From Lactarius indigo (lineage: Eukaryota; Basidiomycota; Agaricomycetes; Russulales; Russulaceae), in contig JAFKAC010000004.1 of assembly GCA_025766275.1 (NCBI GenBank), forward strand, positions 1,426,001 to 1,490,000: DNA of 64,000 bases. Reading direction: 5' to 3'. Within the stretch, counting starts at the first letter, position 1, and every line of letters begins with the position of its first letter. The translations under genes and the position numbers were made by a program. Below the pieces are notes generated by a model. That model ran no database searches. It had not been told where the DNA came from and was given only the letters and a program-made list of their open reading frames with translations. Positions 48,018 through 59,999 of the stretch are shown here, in pieces.

Positions 48018-51000
48018 GCTGAGGGACACTTATTATTTTGTACTCTCCACAATGAGACGTGTAGATATTATCGGATCAGTTGCTGTGTTTCTGCTCGGGT
48101 TGGGACTTCCTTGATGCTATAGTTGTGAATAATAAATTAAATTAATATCTCTGTATTAGAGGGAGAAAGAAGAGAGCGAGACTATGTTACCCAAAGTCGA
48201 CATGTTCCGAGTCCGAGTAGTCCGAGTTTCTTGTGGAGACTATAGTAGGAGATCAGACAAATGGCGGAAACGGTCAAAGGCGTATCACCGACAATCATGA
48301 CCGCAGCAGCCGATCATAGTTGTCGATGCCCGAAGTGCCGAAGGCGAGACGCCCACTACGAATACCTCGTGTGCTACACGAAGCTAGGACACTTCCCATC
48401 CCATCGGTAGAAAGGGCCAGCGGTGATCCAGACTGGTGCGGCTCATATCGGCATCGTCCCTCATGTATGCTGCGAGGCGACTCGGACTCTGCAAAGAAAG
48501 CAGCGACAGCCGCCCATCTGCGGACGGCAGTGATGCCTCCCCAAGGTTGCCTCGATGTCCGCCGTATAACTCCACAGTCACCATGGGAAACGGAGATAGA
48601 GATGGCAGCGAGGAAGGAGCGTGCATACGTGCATGCTGGGGGAGGGGCACACACACCAGGTTGGCAACGTTTTGGGGTACGCATATTCTGCACAGAGTTG
48701 GCGTGGAAGCGGTCAGCTTGTCAAGCTCAATAAAAACACCGCGCGGTGACCCGGTGATGGGCGACTTGCCCCAGTGGTCAATCAAGGCCCCGATGGTGGG
48801 CGGGGATCCCACAGGGCGTCTCTTCGTTCGTCTATCAGCCTTGCGCCAGTCAAGGGGAAACTAGTCAATTGCCACTTCTAAGAATACAGTGGTCAAACTA
48901 ACTTTCGGGTCTATCTTTGTTGGGCATTTGTGACGGGGATTAGTGGGTGTAACCACCTGATATTACGATTAATTTCGTTGATTCCTGGACATAGTGAGGT
49001 CAGGATATTTCAGACTCCTCACTAAGAAATTGAACGTTATCTCAACGAAGCTTGGCACGGAAATCTTCGTCATACCAGCATTCAAAGGTTGTACCGCCTG
49101 ACCGACCCACATTCGATGTTGTTACGGAGCAAGTGACCGTGCTTATGGCATCGAGGGACTGTGGAGCTGATAACCTGACCTTGGCTGTCGGTCGAATACA
49201 ACCCAACAGGGGTCAAAATCCGTGAAAATCCTCTTTCGACGTTTTTCATTTAGTCTGACAACAAATGCAGTATTCGGGAAAGAAGAAAAATGTCGGCAGT
49301 GGGAAAGGAAGCTTCGCCGTGGGATCAGAGCGTGTGATCACCAACACTCTATTTCCCAGGTACCGGCCGCACTACCGCCACTTTGCTATATATAGATGCA
49401 GGATCTTCGCATCAACAAATCCTCGTACGTCCCCCGTCCAATTAATTTTTTCTTTCACTCTCCCTGAAGTTGTGGGCTGGGACACTGTTGGGACGGATGC
49501 CCCTTCTTGTGGTCTAGACTAGGACTGTGGCTGAGAAAGGTCCCGGCCAAGCAGAAACTCCTGGTTCCTAAAATGTCATCGGTTCAAGCGAAGTTTGGTG
49601 CCCTTAATCAGACCCTCGCCCCGAACGGAAGGTATTGATTCATTGGATCTACTAAGGCACGATAAACAAAACACTCGCGGAACGAGTTCGCCTCGTGGCA
49701 GGGGGACTTCCCCAGAAGAACACGAGTTTGCGCACAGCAGAACGCGTTGGCCAACCTCCCTACTTGATCACCCGCAAAATAATCCCGAGATTGAGACCTA
49801 GAGCTTCGGGGTCTTCGTATCATGGCGCCGTGCCAACTCAGCTGGGGAGAAATAACCACCTCATCATTCACCACGTACAGCATATCCGGCACGGTACGGG
49901 TGCATTATGTGCTCACAGGGTACAACAGCAGGAATGGAACGCGACTTGCGGCGTCACAGTTTAGGCCCATTATATGCATCACGATCCGCTGCTTGGTCGT
50001 CGGTTCTGTCGGCCATCGATCATGCCGACCCGATGAGAAGAACAGGACGTCCTTCTTGGGTACCGTAGTTAAAGTCAAGTCGTTAACTCCTCGAAGTAGT
50101 ATCCCCGGCGTGTACACCATTGGCTCAGGCTAGGCTACTAGATTATCATCGATCATCGTCCGCAAGGGTTTACCTCAAGCTATGGTGCCGTACTGGGGTT
50201 CTGCGAAAGTCCGATCGGTCTTCTTCGGTAGTATGGCGCACTTCGACTGGGAACAGCCAATATGCACATATAGAACTGTCTTTGGGTAGTAACGACAATG
50301 ATCTAATAATGAAGCGGTGACGGACCCGACGTACCTATCAGCGGTACCACCGTGACTGTCAATGTCAGCTGCGGGGCCCGAGTGAGGGGATAGCACACGT
50401 GTTGGGGGGCTGTTGATTTATTTCTCGCTGCGCTGCCAAGCCCACTCTTTCTCACTACCTACCCACGGCAATCCCGGTCCCGGACAAAGAGAAAGTCACC
50501 GTGCATTCAAGGATGTCCCACCGGCATCTACTACAATCAAAGAATGTTTTTCTTTTTTTTTAAAAAAAATCTCGGGCGATAGCGCGGGTGGTTGGTATTC
50601 TTTGCTGTGTCTTCAGTGAGTCTTTCGCTTTGAGCGGATGGTCTTCTCGCAGTACAGGACTCGAGAGAGGCGACAGTTAGAAGTTTCGGGTATTGATACG
50701 ATGTCTCCTTGAGGTACGTACCATATTTTTTGTCGTCTGCCTGCGTACTTCCAATCTCGTTATGGTCGTCCTAGTGTCCCAAAACCGGCGTATCGTGTCC
50801 TCTTGTCGGCCACTATCCATTCTCGTCGCGCTGATATGATCCATTCGCACCAGAGTGTAGATGGCCGTCGTTCTGAGAGCCGACGAGGACGAGCGAGAGC
50901 CAAGAGGGGTCTAGAATTTAGCTGGTCGCAAAAGCGTGTATAAGTCGAGATTGATATGATTGAAGCACCCAAAGCTTACCCAAGAAGCGTTCAGAGAGAG

Positions 51001-53312
51001 AGGACAGGCCGATAATTCTACAAAACAAGTCTCGAGTCGTTATAGACACGAGTATAGACAATAACAGGGGAATAGATCTCAACACGGGGGGCTCAGCAGA
51101 GTGAGAGCGGCCATGAAAGGTCGAAGGTGCGCAATATCGTGGTGGCAGAAGGGAGTCAGTGAGTCAGACCTCAAAGCGGAGGTGGTAATTGGCGCTGAGT
51201 CGTGGCTTATTACGCATCTCCCTTGTAAGGAAGGCGTGCCAACAAGCTCTCATGGCAGGCACGATGCATGCAGGAATTGGTATGCTGGTATCGTGCAAGC
51301 CAGCGTGCAGCTGGAGTGCAGGGCGACGATGGAGGCCTTGAACGGGGGGTGGTATACGCAAAAGACGGATAGCGGTCGCAACGTTGTGGGGTACGCACGC
51401 CCTTAATGCCACTAGGCGTGGGATGCGGTGGTAGTCGTTGAGGCAGCTGCGTTGCTCCACGTGGGAAAACAAGACTTCATTCGAAGGGAGGGGAGGATAG
51501 CGCCAGTTATACATGACTGAGTCCGAGTCCGAGTTTGGTTCACAAAGACGGAGAGTTCTTTCCCCCCACTGCTTTACGGCGCAGTTCTCCTTCTTCCCTC
51601 GTTGGGCCTGTTAAGGCGTTGGCACGGACCTTATAGTGACTTGGGGCAATCTGGTACCCGTGAATGAGCTACGCAATTAACTGGGGGTTACCCTGCTCGT
51701 TTGCGCAGAGGGTATGCGCATGCATGGTGAGAACATCCTGTACGAAAGATAACACCAATTAGGTGGGGCTCGCTCTCGCGAAGGCTAGCGTCCCCGAGAC
51801 GGGATACGAAATCAAGATTTCTAACCACTGGCAACAAACGAGAATGGAATGTCGCACAAGCAAACCCTGCTGGAAATGTGCAGATGGCCTACAGGACGCA
51901 CGACAAAATCTTCCTAAAACGAAAACACGTCATCATTCTCAAGTACCAGCGCTTGCGTATTGTGGGCTGGCGGTCAGTACCGGTCAGTTCTGACCGTCCG
52001 TCGCCTCTCTTCAGCAAGCTTGCAAGAGTCTCTCAGGCTCCTCGAGTTCCCAACAGACCTGTCCCAAAATACATCTGGTCCCATCTGCGCACGCGTTTTG
52101 ATCCCTGCGGTCCCCGACAACATCGTCACGACCTTCTTCGCGTTCTTCCTGTACGGCGCGGAGCCGGGCCCAGCTTCGGCTACTCTGAGGGACCTGCGGA
52201 CGCCGCTCCAGGGTTCGGGCTTGCCGGCCAGTGATCGGATGCATCGAGCTCATGCTACGGCGCATTGGGAACTTTGCAGAAGCGCGCGAACGGCGAGGTC
52301 ATTGAAGAAAAGGCGGGAGTATCAGAGGTATTTGAAGGGCCGCCCCAGTTGGCCAGCGACACTCGACGAGGGGCGTTTACAATGGAACCACGCGGAAAAG
52401 GGTTTTACTCTCAAGGACCCCAGACGGGGCTCACTCGCAGAGATTATAACTGGAACTGGGAAAGAACTGCATTGTGTTTCGCCTATCGTACGACGATTGA
52501 CCCCTGGTTGCCGTTGGCGTGATGACGAAGCGAAGTGCAGTACCACCACAACTTACGTTCTTCGACACGGGTCAAACACATTGCCTGTGTTGTCATGGTG
52601 CACATCTCCCAGAGCCGGATAGCTTTCAAATCGGGCTTTCGAAGACCAGCTTAGGTTAAGTCGTACGACCGACGTTACCGGGGCTCCGGCATTTGCCGCC
52701 TCGACTTGGTCCTTAGTAGGGTCGAAAGTTGCATCACCAGTTTTGACCAGGACTATGCCGCGGACGTGCGGTTTGTAAGATACAGTAAATGCGCGATGAC
52801 CGAGAAAGTCGACTCGGAGTTGTGCTGCGTGAACTTGAAACGCGGATGGGATCGAGCCTGAGGGCGCTCCAAGGAGCGCTCGCTCGATCAACCCGCAACA
52901 CGGCGGTCAGTGGCCTCGGCACTTTGCTGGATCCAGTTCTTTTTTCTCTCTGTGCCAGCAGCTGGTAGCTACCACCACTCGCTATTACCCACTAGTCGCC
53001 TTAGCGAACACACCATGAACAACCCGTTGTATGATGACGTAATCGAAGGTGTGCACCCAGCACTGCCGCACCGTCATGCAGGCGATGAGTCAAGCAACCA
53101 CGAGAGCATGGGCGCCAGTTCGGGTTGTCCGGAGCCAGCTAGAGGTATGTTTTTCGGCGGGTGCTCTTGACCACACGGAGCACCTACTCGATTCCGGCTG
53201 TTTTTCCCTAGGGCGCTCGACCAGGTGCCATAACGGCAAGACAGGAACAGGAAACGTATATGGCCAACGCACCTCTCCTTTCGACCGCATCTACCCCCTG
53301 CCCTCGACTCCC
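48018..53312. other. Long gene-poor region
   Basis: 5.3 kb without a gene I can splice. Overlapping frames occur on both strands. Two minus-strand stretches look somewhat protein-like: 49608-50120 (with LTLTTVPKKDVLFFSSGRHD, interrupted by a stop near 49900) and 52553-52891 (with VRGIVLVKTGDATFDPTKDQ). Both could be relics of intron-containing genes. A T-run/A-run (about 50548-50570) is the only simple repeat. Confidence 0.45.
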
Positions 53313-54803
53313 ATGACCAGGAGGAAGATGAGGACAAGCAAGTCGCTCTTGGTCGCCTGTCTCCCCATATTCGCGAGCCTCGCGTCTGCCCAGCTCATCT
53401 ATCCGAACTGTAGTGCGGGGTGGGAATGGGTACGTTCTTCCTAGGATTTGTTCAATCGACTGATTGAGGCCACCATTCCAAGTCCTACAACAGCCTGGGT
53501 CAAAACTCTTGCAACGTTGCGGCATATTTGGAGGCGACATGTGGCAGTGGGCGTACGTTTTCTCACCACCTGACTCCCCCTTAGAACTAAATGTCATCCC
53601 ATTCTGGGTACTTTCATCGATCCCCACCGCATACGCACACAGTGTTCGAAATCGACCCTCTACCGCAAGGTTCGCAGTACCGTGGCCCAGACGCTGGTCA
53701 CGGCACCTTGTGCCAGTGCAATTCCGTCGTCTACTCGCTCGTTAGTGCCTGTGGTGCTTGCCAAGGATCCACGCAGTGGGTACCGTATGTATTCTGCCTG
53801 TCTGTGTGCAAGTTTTGCGCCGTTAAGATGACGTTTTACCAGGTGGTCTCAATGGATCATCAACTGCTCCGTTGTGTCTACAGATGGAACGTGGGTCTTT
53901 TCGATGTTCTTGATTTGACCGCGTCACCGCTTGTCTTACTCTTTCCCTTGCCTCTGTTACTCGTACTAGGTATCCAAATTCTATTCCAACTGGGACGCGG
54001 ATACCTCACTGGGCATATCTCGAGGTCTCGGTGCGTACGAATTGTTATCTTGACACTGGGGTTTTGATCCCATATTTCTCCTTTTGGAATCACGCAGCTT
54101 GCTGATACCTGGAACGCCACCGCAGCACAAAGCGCTGGTGGTAAGCCGAAAAATGGTGGCGCCAAAAAAAACTTCTAACTTTTTCTTTGATTTTCTTTGT
54201 GCCAAGATACACCCGAGGGCACAGCAAGACCGACCTCATCGTCCACATCGGTGCCAGGCTCTTCTACGAGTCCAAGCTCCAGTTCAAACAAAAGCAGCTC
54301 GAGTACGGGGGCGATCGCCGGCGGTGTCGTGGGCGGTGTCGTAGGGGCTACAGTGCTGGTCGGCCTCATCATCTGGTACATCCGACGCCGCCGATGGCGC
54401 ACAGTTGCACGACCCTCGCCATTCATGACCGACGGACCGCATATGGCAGCAGCTTTTGGTCTTCAAGATCCGGGCACCTCCGCGTCAATGCCCAAATACT
54501 ACGTGCGTGTTATTAGTATCTAGGCGCTCTTCATCGGACCTTTCCTTTCCCTCCCTTCCCCTATCTCCATTTTCTTCTTTTTCCGTGAATTTGTTGTTTT
54601 CGTCATGGCAGCGTTTTGATGTGGCCCGATGCTGACATAAGCCTACAAACAAGGACCCATCCGACCCAAGCACGTTCCCGCCGTCACTCATGTCGGGCTC
54701 GGCGACCGTAATCCAGACCACGCCTGGCAGCGAACAAGCTCACGGCACTTCGACGCCGCCATTATCTGATAGGAGCCGGTACAATGGCCTACCGCTTGTC
54801 TGA
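53313..54803 (+). CDS. Secreted Cys-rich, single-pass membrane protein with Ser/Thr stalk
   Basis: Seven to eight exons, about 320 residues. An N-terminal signal peptide (KSLLVACLPIFASLASAQ) leads into a Cys-rich ectodomain: CSAGWEW, SYNSLGQNSCNVAAYLEATC, LCQCNSVVYSLVSACGACQ, TQWVPWSQW..NCS and RIPHWAYLEV. A Ser/Thr/Pro-rich, probably glycosylated stalk (SSSTSVPGSSTSPSSSSNKS) follows, then one membrane helix with a GG-rich start (GAIAGGVVGGVVGATVLVG) and an RRRR stop-transfer. The cytoplasmic tail is low-complexity and ends NGLPLV. The layout recalls fungal cell-wall stress sensors and the many agaricomycete proteins of this type, all of unknown function. An alternative start is at 53328. All junctions keep the frame. 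Confidence 0.8.
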
Positions 54804-57037
54804 TGGCGGAACTCTCCTATTTCCATGACCGCCCGGTCATGGTACCCCGCACATTCATCAGTTTTGCAGTTTTGGGGCAACCTTCTTGTCTCGTCACGAA
54901 TGGATACGATACTGATATTCGGACTTTGTTGTTGTTGTAAGCTTTGTATTTGATCTGGTATTGGGAGTTTTTGGCCGTTTCAGACATCATGCGCATCATG
55001 TACGGAATCGGATTCAATGAAGGATGAAAATATTACGGCACACGTATCGTAGTGGTCCAGGTTGAGTTAGATACGATAATTAGTGACCAAAAACGGGAGG
55101 TTCTCTGCTTGCCATCGTTTACCATACGATTCTGTGAGCCCTGAGCCGTGCAATGATTTTATGCCTATCTTGTATCTTGTGTCACTGATAACGACCAATC
55201 GCGCAAAATCCGCACTACAATCATGATCCTAAAAGGAAGGATCTGTGCACACGAGTAGATAACAAGTGTGTGAGTACGTTTCAGAGGGAGCAGAAGGCCG
55301 TGTCTGGATGTGCCAGATACTCCAGAAGAGCCTAGGCCTGCCAGTGTGGCTCGGGGTACACTCGAATGTGGTAGGGAATGGGTGACTCAGAGAAAAGAGA
55401 TGTCCATGGAAGCAGGAGGGTGAGAACTCCGCTTATATTGAACCCGAAACAGGGTTCTGGACTAACTTCGTCCATAGATATCTCTTCTCTTTGATGTGAG
55501 TGCCAGTGTATTAATGGAACGAGTGGGAGCATCGTCAGATGAGATATGACAGGGAATATCGCGTGACGCTGTTGGAATGTGGGGCTTTGCTTCTGTACGT
55601 TAGGCGCGTAGTACAGTGCCAGTGGCATGTGGCACGTCACACAGTGCAGCACGAGGAAGGAGATCATCTGACCCGGGACTTATCACGGTAGCCTTAAAGC
55701 CGAACAATGCCCCGGGGAGAGCTCGGGAAAACGGACTAGGGCCGAGGTGAACCCGAGTGAGTAGGGGGAAGGGAGGGGGGCACTCTGAGCGCCGCATGGC
55801 ACCCCGCAGCGAGATCAAAAATAGAAGGCAACGCAACAATGCGAGAGAGCTGGATCGGGCGAGGGAAGTTGCCGTTATCTGGGATAACGCACCGCACACA
55901 ATGCCCTGCACACAAACAGAACCCAAGGCGTAGTTCAGCAAGATTAGGCGGGAGTTGCCGATGGCTCGATCGCCGGCATTATGCACGGCAGCTCTCGGGT
56001 CTCACAAAAATAGTGCGTGGTGTGAGTTGGGCTATAAGGTATGAGAGATCGTGGCAGTGGTCTCGATCGGGCTGTGAACGGAGATATGGTGGGCGTTCCC
56101 GTGCTGACCCGTGGAGGTCGCAGAAGGGCAAGTGCCGTTATGTACTGCAGAGGTCGCGGAGACAAATACTGCAAAAAAGTGGACTGTGACGGCATGGCTC
56201 GCAGCGCGCCTGTGTAGCCCCCCGGACCCTAGCCAACTCCGGAAGGTTTCGCACAAGATTTTTCCTACAAAAAAAATCAGGAGTTTGTCGGACGTCGTCA
56301 TTCAGAACTGAGATGGAAGATGCAGGGCCGTTTGTGAATAGGACCCAGAGTTGGGTGCAGTTGAGGTCAGTGCACTCTGGGGTATGCCAGTGGTGATTGA
56401 CTCGGAAATCGGACCCTCGGTCAAGCGACGGATGGGTAGTTTTTCTAAAGGTGCCACAGGCAATATAAGCCAGAAAACTTGCTGGGCTTGCCAAGGAACT
56501 TTCCGTGTAACACTGAGAGGTGAGAATTAGTATTGTTCGTGGGCTCGCCTCCATGATAACGACAAGGTCAAGGACAAGGGGGTGGCCCCTCTAACTCAAA
56601 GGGATCGTATGTATGGTGGCAGCGAGGCCACCGCCGGGAGTAAAACTGACTATAAAGCGGTTACTAGATTACTCCACAATGAGTGCGCCCGCGCCTACGA
56701 TAGCCGAGGTCAATTCAATCCCCCAGGCAGTTCAGGCTTCGCACTTGGAAGCTGCTCTTCTGAACCCAGAGATTACCAGTTCACCCTCGGAACCCGTCAA
56801 AGATGGCGCCAAGAAACGCACTAGCACGCGTTAGTCCATTCCGTTTTAATCGCCGGCTTGACCACTCATCTGACTCCGTTCCCAAGCTAAACTGCTCGCT
56901 TTGCTCTCCTTCCCAGTCCGCTATACGGCTGGCACCACGTCATTCACTCTATTCCTGTCTCTCCTTTACGCTGTCGCCACTCTAAAAAACTACGCTCCTT
57001 TCATACTATTGTACTCGGGCATTTGCTATCCTCAACT
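54804..57037. other. Spacer before the GH16 gene
   Basis: 2.2 kb with no confident gene. A 51-residue frame at 56679-56834 is listed separately. The remainder shows only short frames on both strands. Confidence 0.45.
56679..56834 (+). CDS. Possible 51-residue small protein
   Basis: ATG at 56679 opens MSAPAPTIAEVNSIPQAVQA and runs to TAG at 56834 without an intron. A TATAAA lies about 29 bp before the ATG (56651). The composition (Ala/Pro/Ser, then Lys/Arg at the end) is protein-like but has no signal peptide, CAAX end or known motif. It may be a chance frame. Confidence 0.25.
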   Translation: MSAPAPTIAEVNSIPQAVQASHLEAALLNPEITSSPSEPVKDGAKKRTSTR

Positions 57038-58348
57038 ATGCGTACCAGCTATGCAATCCTTGCCACACTTTCTCTATCCCTTACTCCATGCGCCAAGGCG
57101 TTCTTCTATCTCCAGGATGAATGGATCGGCGAGGAATTCTTCCAGGGATGGGACTGGGTGACCAAGGATGACCCGACGCACGGCCGCGTCAACTACGTCA
57201 GCCAAGCTGAGGCTCAGAGCAAAAACCTGACATATGGTGCAGCCTTTCCTCTGCTCCCGTTCGACTCTCGCTGAACCTAGGTTTTCTTTTTCAGCTGATG
57301 GAGGGAAGTTCTTCATGCGTGCCGACAATTGGACCATCGTTTCACCCTCCGCCCGCGGACGCGACAGCATCCGCATCTCGTCCCAGAACACGTACAACGA
57401 AGCAATATTTGTGCTCGATCTCCAGCATATGCCAGCAGGCTGTAGCACATGGCCTGCTTTCTGGACGCGAACCAATACCGGTCCGTGGCCGATTGGTGGC
57501 GAAATTGACATCATAGAGGGTTAGAACAACGCGCCCCACGTCCCGCCTTTCGCCGGGAGTCAACGCAAAATACTAATGGCATGCCACGCGCGAATCTCCA
57601 CTTCAGGTATCAATCTGAAAACCCATAACCAAGCGACTCTGCATACGACCCCAAATTGCACGATGCCCCCCGACGTGCTGCGCCAACCGCAAACTGGGTG
57701 AATCTCGTTTTCTTCCACATGCCGCTATGATTCTAAATTGTTATAGGAACACCTCCTTTACCGATTGCAACACGGCGGTCAACAGCAACGCAGGGTGCGG
57801 CGTCATCTTCTCCGACCCCGACCCATCATGCACATCCTACGGCGCCCCGTTCAACCGCGCAGGCGGCGGGTATTTCGTCACGTTGAGACGGCGCGACTCG
57901 GTCAAAATTTGGTTCTATCCACGACATGGGTATGTCCCGGAGGTGTTCCGCGTTGGGGCACCGCGGAGAGTGCCTGTGTACCCGGATATCTTTTGGGGCG
58001 TCCCAGCAGCGAACTTCCCCTTCTGTCCCGATCTTTGTGACTATGATCAGCACTTTGCTGCGCACCGGATCATTTTTGACCTGACTTTTTGTGTATGTGG
58101 CCTGTCTACTCTTCTGTTCTTCCCGTCGTTGATACGCTTATTTCCATCAAGGGTGACTGGGCTGGAAACCGCTGGCCAACTTCCGGCTGTGGGGCGGGGA
58201 CCTGCAATGATTGTAAGACCATCAAATTTAATGATCGAGACTTGCTGATCCCCTTTCCTCAGTTGTTAATAACAACCCAGGTGCATTTGCTGAAGCTTAT
58301 TGGGAAATTAATAGCTTGCGGGTTTATACCCCCCAGCAACTGTGGTAG
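57038..58348 (+). CDS. Secreted GH16 endo-beta-1,3(4)-glucanase
   Basis: Signal peptide (MRTSYAILATLSLSLTPCAKA), then a full GH16 beta-jelly-roll of about 320 residues over six exons. The catalytic block reads WPIGGEIDIIEG, giving the ExDxxE nucleophile and acid/base. Upstream sits SIRISSQNTYNEAIFVLD. Downstream are GGGYFVTLRRRDSVKIWFYP and the conserved end NNPGAFAEAYWEINSLRVY. Such basidiomycete enzymes cut mixed-linkage or laminarin-type beta-glucan and act in cell-wall remodelling or fruiting-body softening. Cysteines in TDCNTAVNSNAGCG and TSGCGAGTCND suggest disulfides. The stop is at 58348. Intact. Confidence 0.93.
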
Positions 58349-58766
58349 ATGGCTAATTAATTTGCAACGTCTTTTGAATATCTGTATTTTCCCGGGTCAA
58401 CTTGATGCGAAGAATATACCCGCATATGTTTTTGCTGCCCATACACACATTTCTTCATCTGATACCATCTTGTTTACCAAAATTATATCATTTGGAGTAC
58501 TGTAATACCTTCGCCTTTCAATTACTGGACAGCGAGGCCTGGTACAATCCCAGTCTAATTCAACGACATCACCCGGTACCTTTCGTTCGCTGCCCAGTTC
58601 TGTATAGTAACCACCCACGAAAATGAATCCAAACACTGCAGAAGAGTTCTGAACACCTAACCGTCCACAGAACGAATGACGCGTAACACTGCGTCCACAA
58701 GTACAAGCGTGTACCACATAGTAATCGTGTCGTGTCATGTCTCGTTTCTCGTTATCACTGTACCAC
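58349..58766. other. 3' flank shared with the second repeat-protein copy
   Basis: The last 190 bp (from about 58577) match 61430-61619: both contain GTAACCACCCAC, AAGAG.TCTGAACACC and GTCGTGTCAT blocks. They belong to the tandem duplication of the neighbouring gene. Confidence 0.6.
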
Positions 58767-59999
58767 CTAATCAAGAGAATTCAGCGACCGGCTCCGAGTC
58801 GCGACGTCAGGTTTCGAGTTGCGGAGTTGTCTTAACATCTCGCGCATGGCACTGAGATCGCCAGCCTCGCGCGTGGAAATGGTGTCCGGGTCGAATTGGA
58901 TATTTTTAGCCTCCTGGTTGAGGATGAACCCGTCGCAAGCCCCGACAGGCGGAAGGAAGGTAGGGGTGTTCCCAGAGAGCAAGCTGGAGTCTTCGCACTG
59001 GCGGCGGGTGATCTCCCGGACGAAATCGACGCCGTCACGGCCGAGCAGAACGCCGGGGTCGCCCCCGCCGCCGAACAACCCGGCAATCGTGTTGAGGGCA
59101 TCGTCGACGATGCTGCGGCGTCCAGTCGCAACCGCGAGGCGGGGATCCTGGAGGTCCTTGAGATTCAAGGGGCCGGAAGACAGGCCATCGACAGTGGGGA
59201 CCGACTGGAAGGAGTCGCCGAGGTCACGAGTGACGATATTCCCAGAGAACAACTGGAGAACTTTGGTGGTGACATCGTCGACGACATCGCGAGGAATCGA
59301 CTTGCCGGGGGCAGGAGCGACAATATGCAAGTTTCTGGGGAACAGCTGGATATCTCCGTTGACGACATCTTCGGCGAGGCCGCGGGCAACAACACCAGAG
59401 GTGGCGTGCACAATGCGAGAACTACGAACAAATCAGCTGATATTGCGATATTGAGAGGAGAAACGACATACGTGAGGGGGACAGAGAGGGCAGGCAAAGT
59501 AGCAGAGGCGGCGAGCCCGAGGACGGCTCCATGAGAAGCATGCATTGTGATGTAGGTCGTCGTCGATTAGAGTGAGAACGTGAACGAAAGGACGGGGATT
59601 GTCTGAAAGTTGGGCGTTGTACAAAGGGGGATTCAAGCTGCATACATATTAGTACGTTTCACCGTGGGGATGGGGCCGTGGATGTGCTCACCAACCAGTG
59701 CCGGAGAAAGAATGCGAAAGTGAGCAGGAGCTGGAAGATTTCACTCTGAAAACATAGGACTTAAGTAGGTCCCACGGCAGCGCCGAGGTGAGTTTCCACC
59801 GTTTGTCCCTTTGATGCGAGACGTGACACTCACAATTGCAGATTGAATCAAATGGCATCAAAAAACGCGGGCTACCAGGCCCAGTGGGATGCGTAGCCGT
59901 TTGCTCTTCGATATGCCCGAGTCCGCCTGAAATTGCTTGGCGTTGCGTGAACTCTACAGTATCATCAGAGTGTCAATTTCCCCACGTTTTGGCGCTATC
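58577..59999. repeat. Tandem duplication unit A (secreted repeat-protein gene plus flanks)
   Basis: Copy of the segment at 61430-63027, in direct orientation and about 1.4 kb from it. It carries the 3' flank, the gene and about 450 bp of upstream sequence, including GATTGAATCAAATGGCATCA. Similarity ends abruptly near TTTTGGCGCTAT. Confidence 0.8.
58767..59545 (-). CDS. Secreted repeat protein, copy 1
   Basis: One 50-nt intron gives 242 residues. The signal peptide is MHASHGAVLGLAASATLPAL; the mature part begins near VPLTSRIVHATSG. One full unit (RDVVDDVTTKVLQLFSGNIV) is preceded by a degenerate unit (GLAEDVVNGDIQLFPRN). A Gly-rich middle (NTIAGLFGGGGDPGVLLGRD), two Cys in RRQCEDSS and VGACDGF, and the tail SRSLNSLD are shared with copy 2 at 61620. 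No enzyme motif is present. It is an extracellular or wall-associated protein of unknown function. The same intron lies at the same place in both copies. An extra 30-residue stretch between VGACDGF and the tail is missing from copy 2. Confidence 0.78.

Noticed and set aside
48295..48864. Overlapping frames of 130-142 codons on both strands
   Set aside because: Open in several frames at once, as expected from stop-poor GC-rich DNA; no protein features.
51960..52622. 220-codon plus-strand frame
   Set aside because: No recognisable domain and abrupt composition changes; possibly a relic, but not supportable as a gene.
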